A DNA stretch of 64,000 nt from Timema cristinae (Eukaryota; Arthropoda; Insecta; Phasmatodea; Timematidae), in the NCBI GenBank assembly GCA_039000515.1, contig JBCFYV010001001.1:2455889-2519888 (forward strand), in the 5' to 3' direction. Made by a program: the position numbers and the translations under genes. Of this stretch, positions 1 to 15,100 are shown piece after piece (positions within the stretch are counted from its first letter, which is position 1; each line of letters starts with the position of its first letter). Under the pieces are notes generated by a model. That model ran no database searches. It saw only the letters and a program-made list of their open reading frames with translations, and had not been told where the DNA came from.

Positions 1-165
1 TTATTGGAACGTCTGGAGGAGTTGAAGAAGCGGCTGAATGAAGTTGGTGACCTTATCACTCAGGTCAATAACTTCACAAGGAGAGCAGCCGCTGGAACTG
101 AGATGGGAACGAGGAACGTCACAGAAGCTGAGGAGATAATTGACAACGCCTTGGCACTATTGAAG
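1..165 (+). CDS. LanB2: Laminin gamma exon a (5' end outside window)
   Basis: The reading frame starts at base 1 and gives 55 codons of coiled coil, including an N-x-T sequon (RNVTEAEE). The exon ends in phase 0 at a GTAAGA donor at 166. The true exon start is beyond the left edge. Confidence 0.9.
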
Positions 166-3100
166 GTAAGATTTATATGTGAAAATATAAACTAAAATAA
201 CTAAATAAACTGTTTAGGATTTATTCGTGTTTATAACTTAATGCTTGCCTGGCATTTTCAATTAAAAGCAGTTAGGTACTTAATACAAGCGTGTTTGTGA
301 TATAATTACATTTATTATTTTGCATAAATGGATTGTAATTTGAATATATTATTGTTCTTAAGAGCCTGTCTCATACCACAGATAGCAAGCAGCTAACTTA
401 GGTAAGTGATAGAGCTCGGACCAGGTGTATTTATAAAAACAGTCTAATTGAGGCCAATGAAACTACTTAAAAAATACAATGCAATTAAAAAAAATCAGAA
501 TTAAAACATTACTAAACCCATCCCAATTTCACTACTAAAAAATTACAACAGTTTTTTTTGTTTGAGCATACTCTTGTATTTAACATCCCGATTAATTGAC
601 CGTAAGATGGACTCTTTAAAGGTAGGAATGTAGGGAACGTAAGAAAAGAATTAAAAAAAATTGCATTTTTTATAGATAAAAATTTTTTTGAACAAAATAA
701 ATAAAATATTAATCCAGTACAAGCATAGTGTTTAATAACGAGCCTCGTGGTATTATGTGGTCAGTCCACCTGGCTACGAATCTAGGAGTCTTGGGTTCAA
801 TTTCTGGCTGGTACCATAGGTATTTTTCCCGAAAGGGGAACTATCCCAACGATCGCCATGGTTTGGTTAATTAGGCTCAAGTTAGGTTTAAGATCACTCC
901 TAGATCCTCAACTTCATAATCACTATCATTACATCATTTCATTGTGGGTACAATGTGTAGACAACCTCCATAGTTGTACCCTGGGTATCATTCTTTCTCA
1001 CCAGAGCAGCTAAAAGTCTACAAACTCAAGTTGACCAAACGAGATACTACATAGCTTTCCTGATCAAAGATGCCATACCCCCCAAAAAATAGAGTTCAAT
1101 TTTCTTCACATGGTGATATCACCATTTGCTAAATATTTCATAAGTATAGTGGTATTAGATAACAAACTTTTCAAACAAAGAGTAAAAGTTTTAATCAAGT
1201 CTCAGGATACCCTTAACAAATAATGCAGCAACTGTTGAGCTCACTATGTGAAGAAAAATAATTCAAATTCTATATTTCTACTGAAGCAATATTTGATTTA
1301 GCGTACAACCTGAATGGATAGTAAGAAGCAGTGATAAAAAATAAATAAAAAATATTTGACTACTTTTGAGTATAAAAATGTTTTGCTATAAAAACTGAAA
1401 AACACTGCCCTTTTCTTATGTCTCCAGCATCCCCACTTAGGTCATTAAACTGAGGAGTTGACGTTAAAAAACAGTTATTATTTGTCTAATGAAAGTGCCT
1501 CAAATTTTGAGATAACCATGCTTTCAAGAAACAACTGTGTAAACATTATGTGATTTTAACTGTACAATTTTAAACTCACCTGCTTTGGTGGCCGCATGGT
1601 TTATGACATCACTTTCGCGTTATACCAGAGTGCTGATGACTGAGAGGTAAGGGCTTGAATTTTGGCTGGATGTACTAAGGGCGGCTTTTCCTAAATAGTT
1701 TTCCACTCACCCTCATGCAAATGCAGGTACATGTACTCTAAATTCAACCTTATCATTCTTAGCTCATTATCATAATTAGTACATATGCCTATAACTTGAA
1801 CCGGTAATAAAATGCAGTGCTAAAAAAAAAAGGGAACTCTTATACTGTCCATCCAAGTCCTATAGATCTTGATAACCTATTTTTAGGTTTTGATTTACAA
1901 AACTTGTTTTCTAACTCCTAGACAAATTACAATGTGATGTGCTATGTTTGAAATTACCAGCGTTTCTGTAAGGATGGATTTAAGGGCCACTCTCCCTGTA
2001 GACCGGGATGCAGGTGACAAGAGATCAAGGTTCAAATTCTGAAGGGTCTCCTGACGGTATGTTTGCCTAACTGCTTTCCCACTCTTCCTTCACATAATTG
2101 TAGGTCCCTTTTCTCTAAATTCTCCTTTCCTAATTCCCACCTTATTAGTGTAAATATGGATATAGTCTAGATGGGTAGAAAGGCACAGTGCACAAAAAAG
2201 ATATGTATGTAGCTACAGTTTGATTTTCTTAGGAAGCTTGTCATTTGAAAACTGGAAACTCATGTTACTACAATGGAGTAAATAAATATATTACATTTGT
2301 ATTTATATTCATAGTCAATTTAATAATGTAAATAGAAATTATGCATTAATCCTTAAAGAGTTATTATTGAAAGTTTCTAAGTTTTAATCATTGAATCAAA
2401 TAAGACATATTTCTAGAATGCTAAATTTGAGTGACTTTCAATCAATGTTGGTGGTCGAAAGTGGGCTTCCTAGAAAAATCAGATTTAAAATATTTATCTC
2501 AAAGTGTGGTAAGTTTCTTATTATGTCATTCGTATGATATTAAAGTGGAGTATTTTTGTTTCAGAATGCTCTGGACTATCTTGAAACAGAAGGTGCTGTA
2601 GCGTTAGATAAAGCCAAGGACCGTTCGACTCAGTTTGGTCAGCAAAGTGAGCAAATGTCTGACATTGCTCGAGAAGCTCGCGTCTTAGTTCAGAAGTGAG
2701 TTTAATTCAAATGTCTTCTTAGCTATATGGAAAAAAACTTAGGGAAGGATTATCTCCAAAATTGGATCTCTTTATTTTTCAGAATAAACAACTGATCATA
2801 TTAAGTTTTATGGGCGAAACAGGGTATTTACCTCTTGAGATAGCAGCTGAAAATGGTTTTTAAGGAGACTGTCAATTTTTATCTCCTTCTAAGACAAACA
2901 TAATAGGTCATCTTTTTAAACCGGTTTGATATATTTGGCATATACATACTGGGGTGTTTTGGCGGTTCTAATATTGAAAATTGGTTTTCATAAAAAAAAA
3001 ACCAATTAGGTAGATTATAAAATTGCAGAATTACATCATCATAGGTATAGTTATAACATTTAGTGGTTTTCTTCATACTGGATATTTTAATCAACCTTCA

Positions 3101-6100
3101 TAATTTTTTCAAAGCTTAAGATTCTAGATTAGTGGCTTTGACCCAACTCTAATGTAAATGAATGTGTTCTGAACAGGCAAATGGAAGAAGCTGAAGAGAT
3201 TAAGAACACCGCGGGGAGGGCTAAGAACACATCGGCGCAAGCTTATGAACTTGCTACCGAGGCTATAAAACAGCAGCAGAATATAAGGTAAGGGTTAATT
3301 ATATACTTGTGGGCCCATCATCACATACAGAGTGAGGGGTATTATTCAACTTGATATGACTGAAAATGAAAGTGAAACAGTAAATAAATTTAGCACTATC
3401 CAATTGTGTGTGCAACATAAATATATTTTACTAGAATACTTTGAAGAAAGGGCTGGGAAGTCTGACTCTGACTCCTGCTTCAAAATATAAACTTATAGTA
3501 TGATACCAATGTATGATAAATATATAATTTTAATTTTATACTTTTTTGATTCATTAGGACTAATATTTGTAATTTGTATTGACAAATTTATTTAAATATA
3601 AGTTTATAATGTCAAAGAAGCTTCCCATGAAGTAATCTGTATTAGAGTATTTTACTGCAGTAAATTTGCTATCGCTAATTATTATACTTTAGACATTTCT
3701 GAAGGAGTTGAAGTTGGAGTCAAACAATAGAAAAATATAGGAATCAGAGTTGAACAATCAAAAAATATAGGAATCATAATCAAACTGTAGAAAAATATAG
3801 GATTCTGAGTTTAACAGTAGAAAAATATTAAAGTCACAGTTAAACAATAAAAAAATATTAATGTTTGAATGTAACGTTAGAAAAATTTAGGTGTTGGAGT
3901 CGAACATTGGAGTGGAACAGTAGAAAAAATTAGGTGTAGGAGTGGAACAGTAGAAAAACAGGAGTTTAAGTTGAACGGTAGAAAAACATAGGCGTTGGAG
4001 TTGAGCAGTAGAAAAATATAGGAGTTATACTTTCCCTTTTTTGATAAATAATATTAAATATTTAGTTTGAGTTGCATTGAAATAAAGTTTGTGAGGAGCA
4101 TGTTAGCTATCACAAGCCGAAACAAGATTAGGAATGAAGTTCTCCAGGAAAGAGTACGGGTACAGGGAGTACATGAGATAGTGGAGGAAGCAAGACTGAG
4201 ATAGTATGGGCATGTCATGAGGATGGAAAAAGAGAGGATGCCGAAAAAATTTTGGAAATGAAGTATTTAGAAAAAAGACCAAGACAGAGATGGGAGGTTC
4301 AGATAACAGAAAGTGTTCAAGTGAGAGGAGAAGAATGGAAGAAATTAAAGTAGGAAGAGTGGTGGAAAGATAGAGGAAGATGGAGGCATTTTACTAAACT
4401 GACTCTTCCACAGGCTGGAGACAGTTGATGAAGATGAGTTTGAATTGCTCATCTTTCTCTAAAAAAAAGTTATGTTAGCTTTGTATTTTGCTTATTAAAA
4501 CATCTTTGTATAATATATTTATTTGTGATTAGCATATAATGTTTGTGTAATGTTTGTATGTATGATTGTATGTATCTATTTATGATTAGCATATTATTAT
4601 AACGAGTGTAATAAATGCCAATTACAATTTATTGAAAACTTGGGTCTCAAGATACTATAGTTTAGTTGTAATTGGAAAACAATATATATTAGCACTTAAT
4701 ATTAGGTAAAATACTTACATAAAATTGCAACTAAAATAATACTTTTTATATTATAATGATAAATTAATAGTAGGTGTTAATTCATATAAGGAAAGGCAAA
4801 GATGGCAGCATATAAAAATGTGTTGATGCACACATTGTTTTATAGATGTGAAACGTGGGTTTGTTAGGAGAAACACAAAAGCAGGGTGAATGCGGTCGGA
4901 ATGAGATATCTGAGAAATGTCTTTAGAAATACTTGTAAGGGCAGTCATATATTCCTATAAGGAAAACCTCTTTTCACTTTATGAGGTAATTGTATTTTAT
5001 TTGGAAGAAGGTTTAGGAAAGGTGGTTATAAACATATAAAAGGAACAAACACAATATAGCTTTTACAATGAAAAGAATAACACAGTTCACACGTTACATT
5101 GCTCATCATTATGAAATCTCCTCCACTCTCATCTAGCCACATTCCTTTTTGGCCAAATATCTTCCTAAGCACCTTGTTTTCAAACACCCTAAATTGGTTT
5201 TCGTCATGTAATGGAAGAGACCAAGTTTCACACCCATAGAGAACAACTGGTGAAATTAATGTTTTGTAGATTCTGAATTCTACATTTCTTGAAAACAGTC
5301 GAGATGTCAACAACTAACTGACCGAGCAATAATGTGCATTTCCTGACTATATTATTTTCCTAATTTCCAATCTAATATCATTATTGCTTTTTAAAATTGT
5401 GCCTAAATATTTAAACTGATTAACTCTGTCAAATGATAATATGTTGTTCACAGTAGTCTCTATATTATTGTTCCCAATCTGTGTTCTCTGTGTGCTCTTA
5501 TACTTGATATTTTCAGCGTTCACTTTTAAACCCATTTCCTAACTGGTCTTTAATAAAAGTCTATATTTCTTGCAACATCTTCCTTACAAATTATCTGCGC
5601 ATCCTAAGAGCTGTATTGTACCATTTAATGTCACTCCTTCCCTACTCTCTTTTACTACCCTAATAGCATACTCTAAGACTAGATAAAAAAATTATGGGGA
5701 AAATTTATCTCCTTGTTTCAACCAATTATGAATTTCAAAAGTATCTGATAAGTGACATCCAACCATCTTGCCCTGTCATGTCTATAAGTCAAACATACCT
5801 CAACTATTTTAATAAGTTTTATTGGGCACCTATCTCGAACTTATCTAGAATTTCATATAATTTATTTATTTTAACTGAATTATAGGCCTTTTTAATTGAT
5901 GAACGGTCATGTTGTATTCCCGCTTTTTTTCTAATATTTGCCGAATAGTAAAAATCTTGATTCATTGTTGATCTATTTTGTCGAAACCCACACTGATGAT
6001 CCCCAACTATTTCCTCTGTATATGGCATCAATTTCATTAAAATTATGTTAGATATAATTTTATAGATTGATGGTAGTAATGAGATATCTCTATTGTCACT

Positions 6101-9100
6101 ACACATTAGAACATTTAACTGTCGAATGCATTTTCATTAACCTGTTGGGTACAAAAGTAAGGGAGCGTCTGTAAATTTTTTTTAACTTTTTTTTGGTCAT
6201 GTAAACTGTTTCCTAATAAAGTTGAACAGTCTCAAGAAGAGTAAGTACATACGTTGAGGTCACAGCTACTATCGATAATGGTGTCTTAAGTCTGCTGAAA
6301 CTCTCCAACATTTTATATGGTTCGCATTAAAGACCCAACCATTAACCATATTTTCAGCGATGAGCTGCGTGGACTAAAAGTCAACATTGAGAGTGCGGAA
6401 ACCAACTTAGAGAAGACAAAGGAACTGGCAGCTGAGGCAGCCAATAAGGTTGGAGAGGTCCACTCGGATGCTTTTGACATCTACAAAGATATTTACGGTC
6501 TCACTGTGCCCGACATTGATGTTCCCAAACTAAAGGAAGATGCGGAAACTACAGCAAATGATGTGAGTGTACCACATTATTTATACAATAATTAAGGCTG
6601 TAGCCTTAGAATCTTAGGATCCTTTAGAATGTTTAATATTCGTGGATCGGAAAAAATTTCAATTTCAATGTTGAAAATAAAAAGATGAATTCTTCTCAAT
6701 TTTTTAGGACTGTTTTCCTAACTTTCTAATAGCCCGAGATAATATAAGGACAAACTCAACAACCATTCCCCACACCATTAATTTAACACTTAAGGTGAAC
6801 AAAATTGGAATATTGTAGAAAAAGGATCATACAAATTGAGTAATAGTTAACCTCATATTCATGTTATGTTTCCTATGATTATAACTTGTATTAAGAATTT
6901 GTAGTTAAAATAAGGATTCTATTAAATAAAATAGGGATCTGACCCATTTACAACAATAATACATATTATTTGGAGTGATTTATATAACAGGATAGTAGTA
7001 AATTAAATAAGATTTAGATTGAATTTGATATAATTTCACAGCACATTAATTCCAACAGTACAAAAATAAACAAGAGAATAAACAAACAAGATGGTGGTTA
7101 TTATATATTAAAAAGAAAAACAGTGCTACCACACATAAACAATAACTTATACCTTAACATACAATAATTATCTTTATGCCTACACTTAGATATGGTAAAT
7201 TGACAGTTTTTGTTAACAATACAGAATAATTAATGAGGGTCAGAGTGAATTGAAATCTATTTAGGGCCATATTTATAGTCTAGTCTTGGTATAAACCAAT
7301 CTCACTATAAATAATAGCAAGTAGATAGCTCAAATGGGAATATGCTGACATCCAATTCTTAACTTTATACACAGCTCTTAAATGTTTACCATCATTAGTG
7401 TATATGAAAAATCTGACACTTTAGCACAGTTGGATAGTATGTCTGTGTACTAAACTAAGGGTCCCAGGCTCGAAAAATTTCACAATGATGAATTAACGGC
7501 CAGGTTCTGGATGTTGTGCCTATCCTAATCTTTAATTAGTTTATAATTCACATGAAGCTATGACAGTCCTAGCAAGCCGGTTATGGAAAATATATGGCTT
7601 GAATACAAAACTGGTCACAAGCTGGAAATGGTAGTGGATGTAAAAAAAAAGTGTTTATGAAAATATCAAGACAACTGGTAAAATACTTGTAAAGAAGTTA
7701 TTTACTAACAATGTCTGTCTGCAGGCACGCAAACTAAAGCAAGACGCAGAAGATCTTCTCAAGGCTCATGGCGAAATACTGGTGAATCTCGATGACCAAC
7801 TCGACCAATCAGAGGACCTACTGGCTCGTGGAATGGAGCAACAGCAGCTTGTGGATGAGCTATTGGCGGACGTAGACGCTGCCAATTCCAAGGCTGACAA
7901 GGCTGTTCAGCTGGGAGATAAGACTCTTCAAGAGGCGCAGGAGACACTCAGAACTCTACAAGGTCAGGTTAAGGCTTCTACTCTTGAGTGGGAAAGATTT
8001 CATTCATTTGTTCTTTCCAGCGCTGTAGCTAGGGTAGGATGTGATAATTTAAACTATACCTATAATGTTCTTGTAGCTCAGTAAGACAATTATTGGTTAG
8101 GTATCAGCGGAAATGTACTCCCACATGAGCTTATTTATGATTTGAAGAAAGCTAATGCTTGTACAATTAACTGTGCATGAATAAGTTATGCTAGTAGCAG
8201 CATAAAACCACCCCTGAGTCACCACCGATAGTTTTGGTATCAATGATACCCAGCTCATAGTAGCCAAATATTTCCACACGTCCATCATAGACTCCGCCTT
8301 AAAATATAATTGAAGAATGACCCTGAGCATGGGATGAACCCTGTATAGCTCACTGGTAGAGCATTGGTGCGCTAAACCAAGGGCCCTGGGTTCAATTCCT
8401 GTGTCCAGGTATCACTTTTCAAGTTGATGAATTATTTATGATCGGTCAAATGTGGATTGAGTGGGAGATAACATATCACAGGTATAGTTCTAACAATCTC
8501 TGCTTACCTTAGCAACACTCCACGTCACACCACTGGTTCCTAGGTCGGTGTAGCACTTCTGTTGATTAATTTTTAAGTATTAGTCATATTATATTGTTAG
8601 TTTATGAACAAATTTAATATTGAGAAATAAAATACCCACTTATTTATCTCGGTGATTGGTGATCTTCATTCCCGAGCATCCCTGGGTGATGTGTCAAAGT
8701 TTTATAATGGTGAAAAAATAAACTTCAAAGTCCTTTTTTCAGGAAGCTGCATTGCACTTTTCATACTCCTTTCTGATGAGTTTAGATAGAATGAAACATA
8801 GGTCTTTTGATTGGGTGACAAGAGGCAGCCATTACCTCTTTGTCCATTGGTAGCAATGTAAATTGTGAACTAAGTTATTTTTTTACCGTGAAAGTCATAT
8901 TGTGTTCATTCCCTTATTTTTGTATTCTTTCTTTTATCTTCTTCTACATTTAAAAAAAACTATATTATTAGTGTTATTTTATAAGTATTGATGCTATATA
9001 TCTAACGTGACAGCTTCAGATCAAATGACTTGAGATATAGGTACATTAAAGTGACTCTAGTAGATTTTCTAGCTGTCAAATAAGCCCCTTTCTTAGAAAA

Positions 9101-12100
9101 TTGAAATTTAGAAGCAAGTGACAAATACAAATATTTTATTTTATGTGTTTTCCCCCCACAGAGTTCGACAACCAAGTCCAGGAGAGCAAGGGCGCAGCTC
9201 AAAATGCTCTGGACTCTGTGCCTGAGATCCAGCGGCTGATAGCGGATGCAGAGAACAAGACACACAGTGCACAGCGAGCTCTGCAGGGTGCGGTGGACAA
9301 TGCTCAGCGAGCGCGAGACACTGCTCAGGATGCACAGCAAAAATATGCTGAACAAGCGTCGCAGGTCAACTCTTGCATTAAATATTACATATTTGCTTAG
9401 ATGTATTCGGGTATATGGTTTTCATCAAGAACTTAATAAAAAAAATATTTTTGTCAGTTAAACTTAAAAAATTACAACTATATATGTGTATCAGACTTGT
9501 AGAAGGAAGGATTGGTATGGGAGGAAGAAGAAGAAGAGGAAATGTATGGAGAGATGGAGGAAGAAGTAGCAGACGTAACTTGGAAGTAAGTAGAAGAGGC
9601 CTTGAAAAGGATGAGGAAGGGATAGGCACCCAGTAGTGGACGAACTAACAGTGGAAATGATAACAACAGCAAGAGAAATGGATTTTATAGTGGTGGTATA
9701 GAGTATTAAAGGCAGTGTGGAAGGCGAAGAAAGTGTCAGAGGATTGGACAAAAGGTATTACATTACCAATATTCAAGGAAGGGGATAGGAAGAGGTGCGA
9801 AAATTACAGAGGCAAATCACTGAATGTGTCAATGCGCGAAAATGAATGAAAATATTCTGTAAGGGGGAATGAAGAAAAGCGTAATGGGAAGATGGAGAGA
9901 GGAGCAACATCGGTTCAAAGAGAAGAGGTCAATGATAGATTTAATATTGGTAACTATACAGTTAATGGAAAAGAGATATGAGTTTGGAAAGGATGGATTA
10001 TTGGCATTCATGGACGTAGAAGAAACGTATGATAGTGTGGATAGGAAGAAAGTCTGGAAAGCTATGGAGGAGGCTGGAGTAGGAGGAGGAGTTGCTAGGA
10101 AATTAAGGAAGTGTTGAAGTCTAAGGAAGTATTGTATAGATGATACTTTATCCCCACAGTTACATATGCAGCAGAAACTTGGGACTTTGGATAGAAGAGA
10201 AACAAGGAAATTTGAGGCCATGGAAATTAAGTTTTTGAGGAGCATGCTAGCTGTCACTAGAGAAGATAGGATCAGGAATGATGATGTATGGTCAAGAGTT
10301 GGGGTACAGGAGGTACATGAGATAGTTGGGGAAGAAAGGATGAGATGATATGGTCACATAATGAAGTTGGAAGGGATTCCAAGAAGATTAATGGATATGA
10401 AGTATGTAGGGAAGAGACTGCAAGGGAGACTAAGGAAGAGATGGGAGGAATATATAGCAGCAAGTGTGCAAGCAAGAAGCGGAGAGTGTAAGAGAGTGTA
10501 AGGGGAAGGATGGTAGAAGAAAAGAGGAAGATGGAGGTATTTTACAAAACGAACCGTGCCACAGGCCACAGTTCAAAATGATGATGATGATGATGCAACC
10601 CGAGGCTTAGTATACCAATGCTTTACTTTTATACTACTGAGGATCATTTTGTGTTCAAAGTCGTGTTGTTTATGGCCGAGTTTCTATGGATATGAGATAA
10701 CATTGGCTATTTGAAATAAGTGGCCTTTTGTCCTATAAATAAGACAACCTAAAGCTAGTGATAAGTATTTCTTACTCATTCTGACTTTTTCTCTTACCTT
10801 TTGGCTCTTAACTGCACATATTCTAGTTTAATATTTGTATTCCCCGTATCTGATCACTCTCATTGTATACATTTCTACATTTCATGGATAAAATTTATTA
10901 ACAGTGGCCAATAATACGAGTATAACAATACTTTATTCCAAATAATTATTTAGCTCATTTAGGAAAAGGTATGTATTTCTTGTACATTTCATTGACCTTG
11001 AAAGGTAAAAGTCTTTCTTTGATGGATTACTCTTTAGCATTAGCTTATAAGCTATGCCATGACAGAAACACAGAAGTTAAGCTTTTGTATGCTTACCACC
11101 AATTGTACACGAAGGATTTCAGAAGGTACATGATGCATCAGAAATTTATTAATCATAATATATAATTTTTTAATAATAAGTATAATAAAATATAGCAGAT
11201 TTTTATGTGATGCCATGTGATTTCATAAGCCTTTCTTTCACAAAGTCATCGCTTTGTCAACTTACCACTAAAACTTTATTGAAATTAAAACTTAAAATGA
11301 CGGTTTAAACTTTACAATATAGCAGGGTTTTGTTTAGTGAATATCTGTGCTATGGCCATGGCCCTAGAAGGAGTGCATGATTCGTGAGCGTTTAGGAAAC
11401 ACTGCTATAGATCAGCTATACTTCTTCCTGACTATGAATTTGCTGTACAGTTTCTTGGTCACATGTTAAAAATAAGAACATATAAACTAATTAAGTGAAA
11501 ACTGAGTTAATAAAGTCCACCTAGGCAAAGAATAAAAAAAAGTGGGATGAATCCAATGCACAAGATAATATGTGAGATCTTCCTTTCTTCTGGCTTTTCT
11601 ATCATAAAAAGTTATACTATTAAAAGTGACACACACATTAAAACACAAAGTTTTTATATTTCGGCATTATTGCCTTTTTCAAACTAGATGAAAAAGTTAA
11701 AAAAAACATTATGTAAAAAACTAATACACCCCATTTTGAATTTTAGGTTAGGTTATTGTTCTACATAATGTTTTCTTCTCTTTTTTTGCCTCTAGTTTGA
11801 TAAAGGAAATAATGTCAAAAGAAAAAACGTGTTTGTTTGAGTGTATTTCTGTGTTGTTTTTGTGTGTGCGTTTCTATTATTATTATTATTATTTATTTGG
11901 GGGGGAGTGGGGGGGTTGGTTTTGATATTTCTGTTTTTTGGGTTTTGGTTTTTATTCTAATTATAATTTTTATTATGATTATGATTTTTATCATCATCAT
12001 TATTATCAGTATCAGTACCAATATTAGTATTATTAGCACCGCGTCTTACTACCCGTTCGGGTTATATGCACTTACGCTAATGTGTAATTGTAGGGTGGTT

Positions 12101-15100
12101 GTGAGATGAAATGGAGGACCTACAGTTTAACGTGGGATCCGGACCACGGTCGAGTCCTGGCATTCCACATATTCACAAGTTGTGATTAATACACGTCTTG
12201 TCAGAGGTGAAGGGAGGGTTTGGTAATCAGATAAATCTGTGCTGGGACCGAGGATTGAACCCTGGACCCCTAGCACAGAAATCTGACACTTCGCTCCCGG
12301 ATTGCCAGGTCACCCATTTCAAATATTGAAGCTAGAAGAAGAAGAAGCAAATAAATGTCACATTTGTGCATTGGATTCTTCCCATATATTTTTCTCTTTA
12401 CTTAGGTGGACTTTCTTCACTAACTTTTCACATAATTAGTTTATCTTTCATTATTTTTATCAATTTTCATTACTGTATAGTTATTTAGCCAGTGTGCCTC
12501 CTCATTGTCAAACATTGTATAGTTTCTTGAAATAGTTCACTGACTATTTGTTTAGGAGGCCGGTCAGATCCAGCAGGGTGCGCGGGACACAAAGGCCGAG
12601 GCAGAGGAGTTGAGAGACGAGGCCAGCGCTCTAGCAGGAAGAGTGGCCGTCACTGGAAACAAAGTTAAGGAGCTCGAGGAAAAGGCAGCTGGAGACAAAG
12701 ACCTCACCACACAGGTACAGAAATTACTAACAAGAGCTCTAGCACAGATAATAGCTTGCACAAAAACATTTTCAAACCACTTCAGTGGCCGCATAGTCTC
12801 GCAATAAACTGGACTGCAAATGATGTGGAGAGGGGAGGGGGAGGAAGGCAGAGTGGGTTCGAATGCTGGTTGTTTGTACTGAGGGTAGTTTTTCATGAAT
12901 GGTTTACCACTATTTCTGTATGCAAATGTGAGTAAACCTCCTCTAAATTTTCATTGAGTGGTAAAAATGTGTAGTACAACTTTCTTCTGAGGGTAAGGAA
13001 CACCCCATCTGTCTAATGTAGATTGTGGCATGAAATATCTTTGAGGGGCTTGATATGGTACACCCTTTTGGAAAAAATGATAGAAACTTTCTCTCTCACT
13101 TGTATAAATTCATTGTGAGAGGCAACAGGAAACCCCTGCACTTATTCACGACTTCCTTAGTACATGTGCTTTATCCCGGATGGAGTGGGTGGGTGACAAT
13201 AACCAATGGAAAGGATGAGTGTACATGCTTCTCCAATAAGATGAGGACACATATAAGGGCCAAATTTCGGGTTGTGGGCTCTATAAAGTCTGATTTAGAG
13301 ACACTTTCCGTGAATAGATTTAATGAAGAGTTTATTTCCACAGGCCAAAGACAAAGTGGGTCAGGCAAAGAGTGATGCAGACGAAGCCACCAGACAAGTG
13401 GAGAAAGCTCTTCAAGAAGTTCAGGAGATCATGAAGGAACTCAATGATCTGCCAAATACAGGTAAATCACCAAAGGCAGATAAAAGCCTAAGGATGGAAC
13501 CCTTTTATATCCTTGATATTCAAGCTTCTAAAAAATATTGGATTATAAATTATTAAAATAAATTATTTTTCAAAATTTGAATTAGTTCTAGAAATCTGTT
13601 GTTGCTTATTGATGGGCCAACCCCAACATAATTATTAGGACAAACCCACTTCGATGGTCGCATGATCTAAAGTGTCACTATTGCAATAGACTGAATTTCT
13701 GATCACAGGGAGATTGGTGTTCAAATCTCAGTTGGGTGTACTGAGTTTTTTCGATATGGTTTTTCAATCCTTACCTCCACTCAAATGTGGGTAAACCTCC
13801 TCTAAATGCAACCTTCCTCTTTCTTTAACATATTAGTATAATTAGTATATACGCATACTTCCCAAAAGGATAAGACCTGGTGATAACAAAAAATGAACAA
13901 ACCACTACCAAAACATTAATTTTACACTTAACTGAATGAATGGCTTTCTTAATCAAATTTACTCTTAATAAATAATTTGTTCTCCTTTCTCTTTAGTTTT
14001 ATCAATTTCCATTATTTAAAATTATTTAACCATTGGGCCACCTCATTTTTAAACATTTCACTATATCAAGATTCCCCTCAGTTAAAGAATAATTTATGTC
14101 AATTAATATGGTTGAACAATCTGAAAAATCACTTCATAAATAATAACAGGTGATTTTCTTGTACAAGCTTACAAAAATGAAGAGATAGCTGTGGCACTCT
14201 TAACACACACAACCTTAAACAGACCTGACACTTTTCGTAGGCGAATTTGGTATAGGCATGGCACTGAAAGGGCTAACAAAGCTGTTAAGCAGAGAGAAAA
14301 ATAAATAGAAATAAACACAAGTATCATCTGCAATAATTGTTGTATGAACAGGGTATCTATCATTTGGGAAAATCAGGGGAAACGGGAATTAGCCGGGAAT
14401 TAGAAGTGATCGGGAAAAAACGGGAATACATCGGGAATTTGGTAAATTATAACAAAAATCCGGGAAAATATTGTTTTACTCAAAATATGAAATATAATAA
14501 TCATTAAATCAATAAATAATAATGTTATTCAAACTGTAGTTTTTGTTTGTTTGTAGCTGTGTAATATATTTTATAATTCCTAGTAAACGATGTTAATACA
14601 AATTTTAAAAAAAATGTTTATTTAAATTTTAAAACTTATTATTAATAAAAAAGATTAGTAGAAAAATTAGATGGGGGCGGGGGGGGAGTTAGAAGGATGT
14701 GACATACTTTTTAGTCAGGAATTTCAGGAAATGATCAGGGGGAATCAGAGAAAAAGTCAGGAATTTCATTGGTCAAATTGAGTAGACACCATGTATGTAT
14801 ATATTTATCTAATGTTAACCTATCTGATCCAATAGAGGACTATTTATTTGGCAGCGTAAGCTAGATAATATTCTAAAATTGTTTTAGTTAATGGACTGGT
14901 GTTGGTATTTTTGATGTGTTCCTTCTTCCTTGCCTGTTTTTGCATGTATTGGGCTGACACACTTTCATACTCCTCTTATTCATCTTGTCCTAACAAAATC
15001 TTCTATCAAATCATTTTGTTGGTCCTATAAAATATGTATGGTTTCACGCCTATATGACATTTATGTCTAGACAACGAGGAAGCTCTGAACCAGTTGGAAC

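Noticed and set aside
8340..8410. tRNA gene suggested by A and B boxes (also at 15960, 49410, 56275 and 44550-44600)
   Set aside because: The same module recurs with SINE bodies attached, the acceptor and anticodon stems do not pair, and the copies are diverged. These are tRNA-derived SINE heads, not tRNA genes.
9829..10257. 142-codon minus-strand open frame
   Set aside because: It is the complement of the plus-strand LINE RT, which shows recognisable RT motifs.
11837..12109. 90-codon open frame with hydrophobic repeats
   Set aside because: It is generated by ATT/ATC-rich simple sequence and the tail of a SINE B copy.
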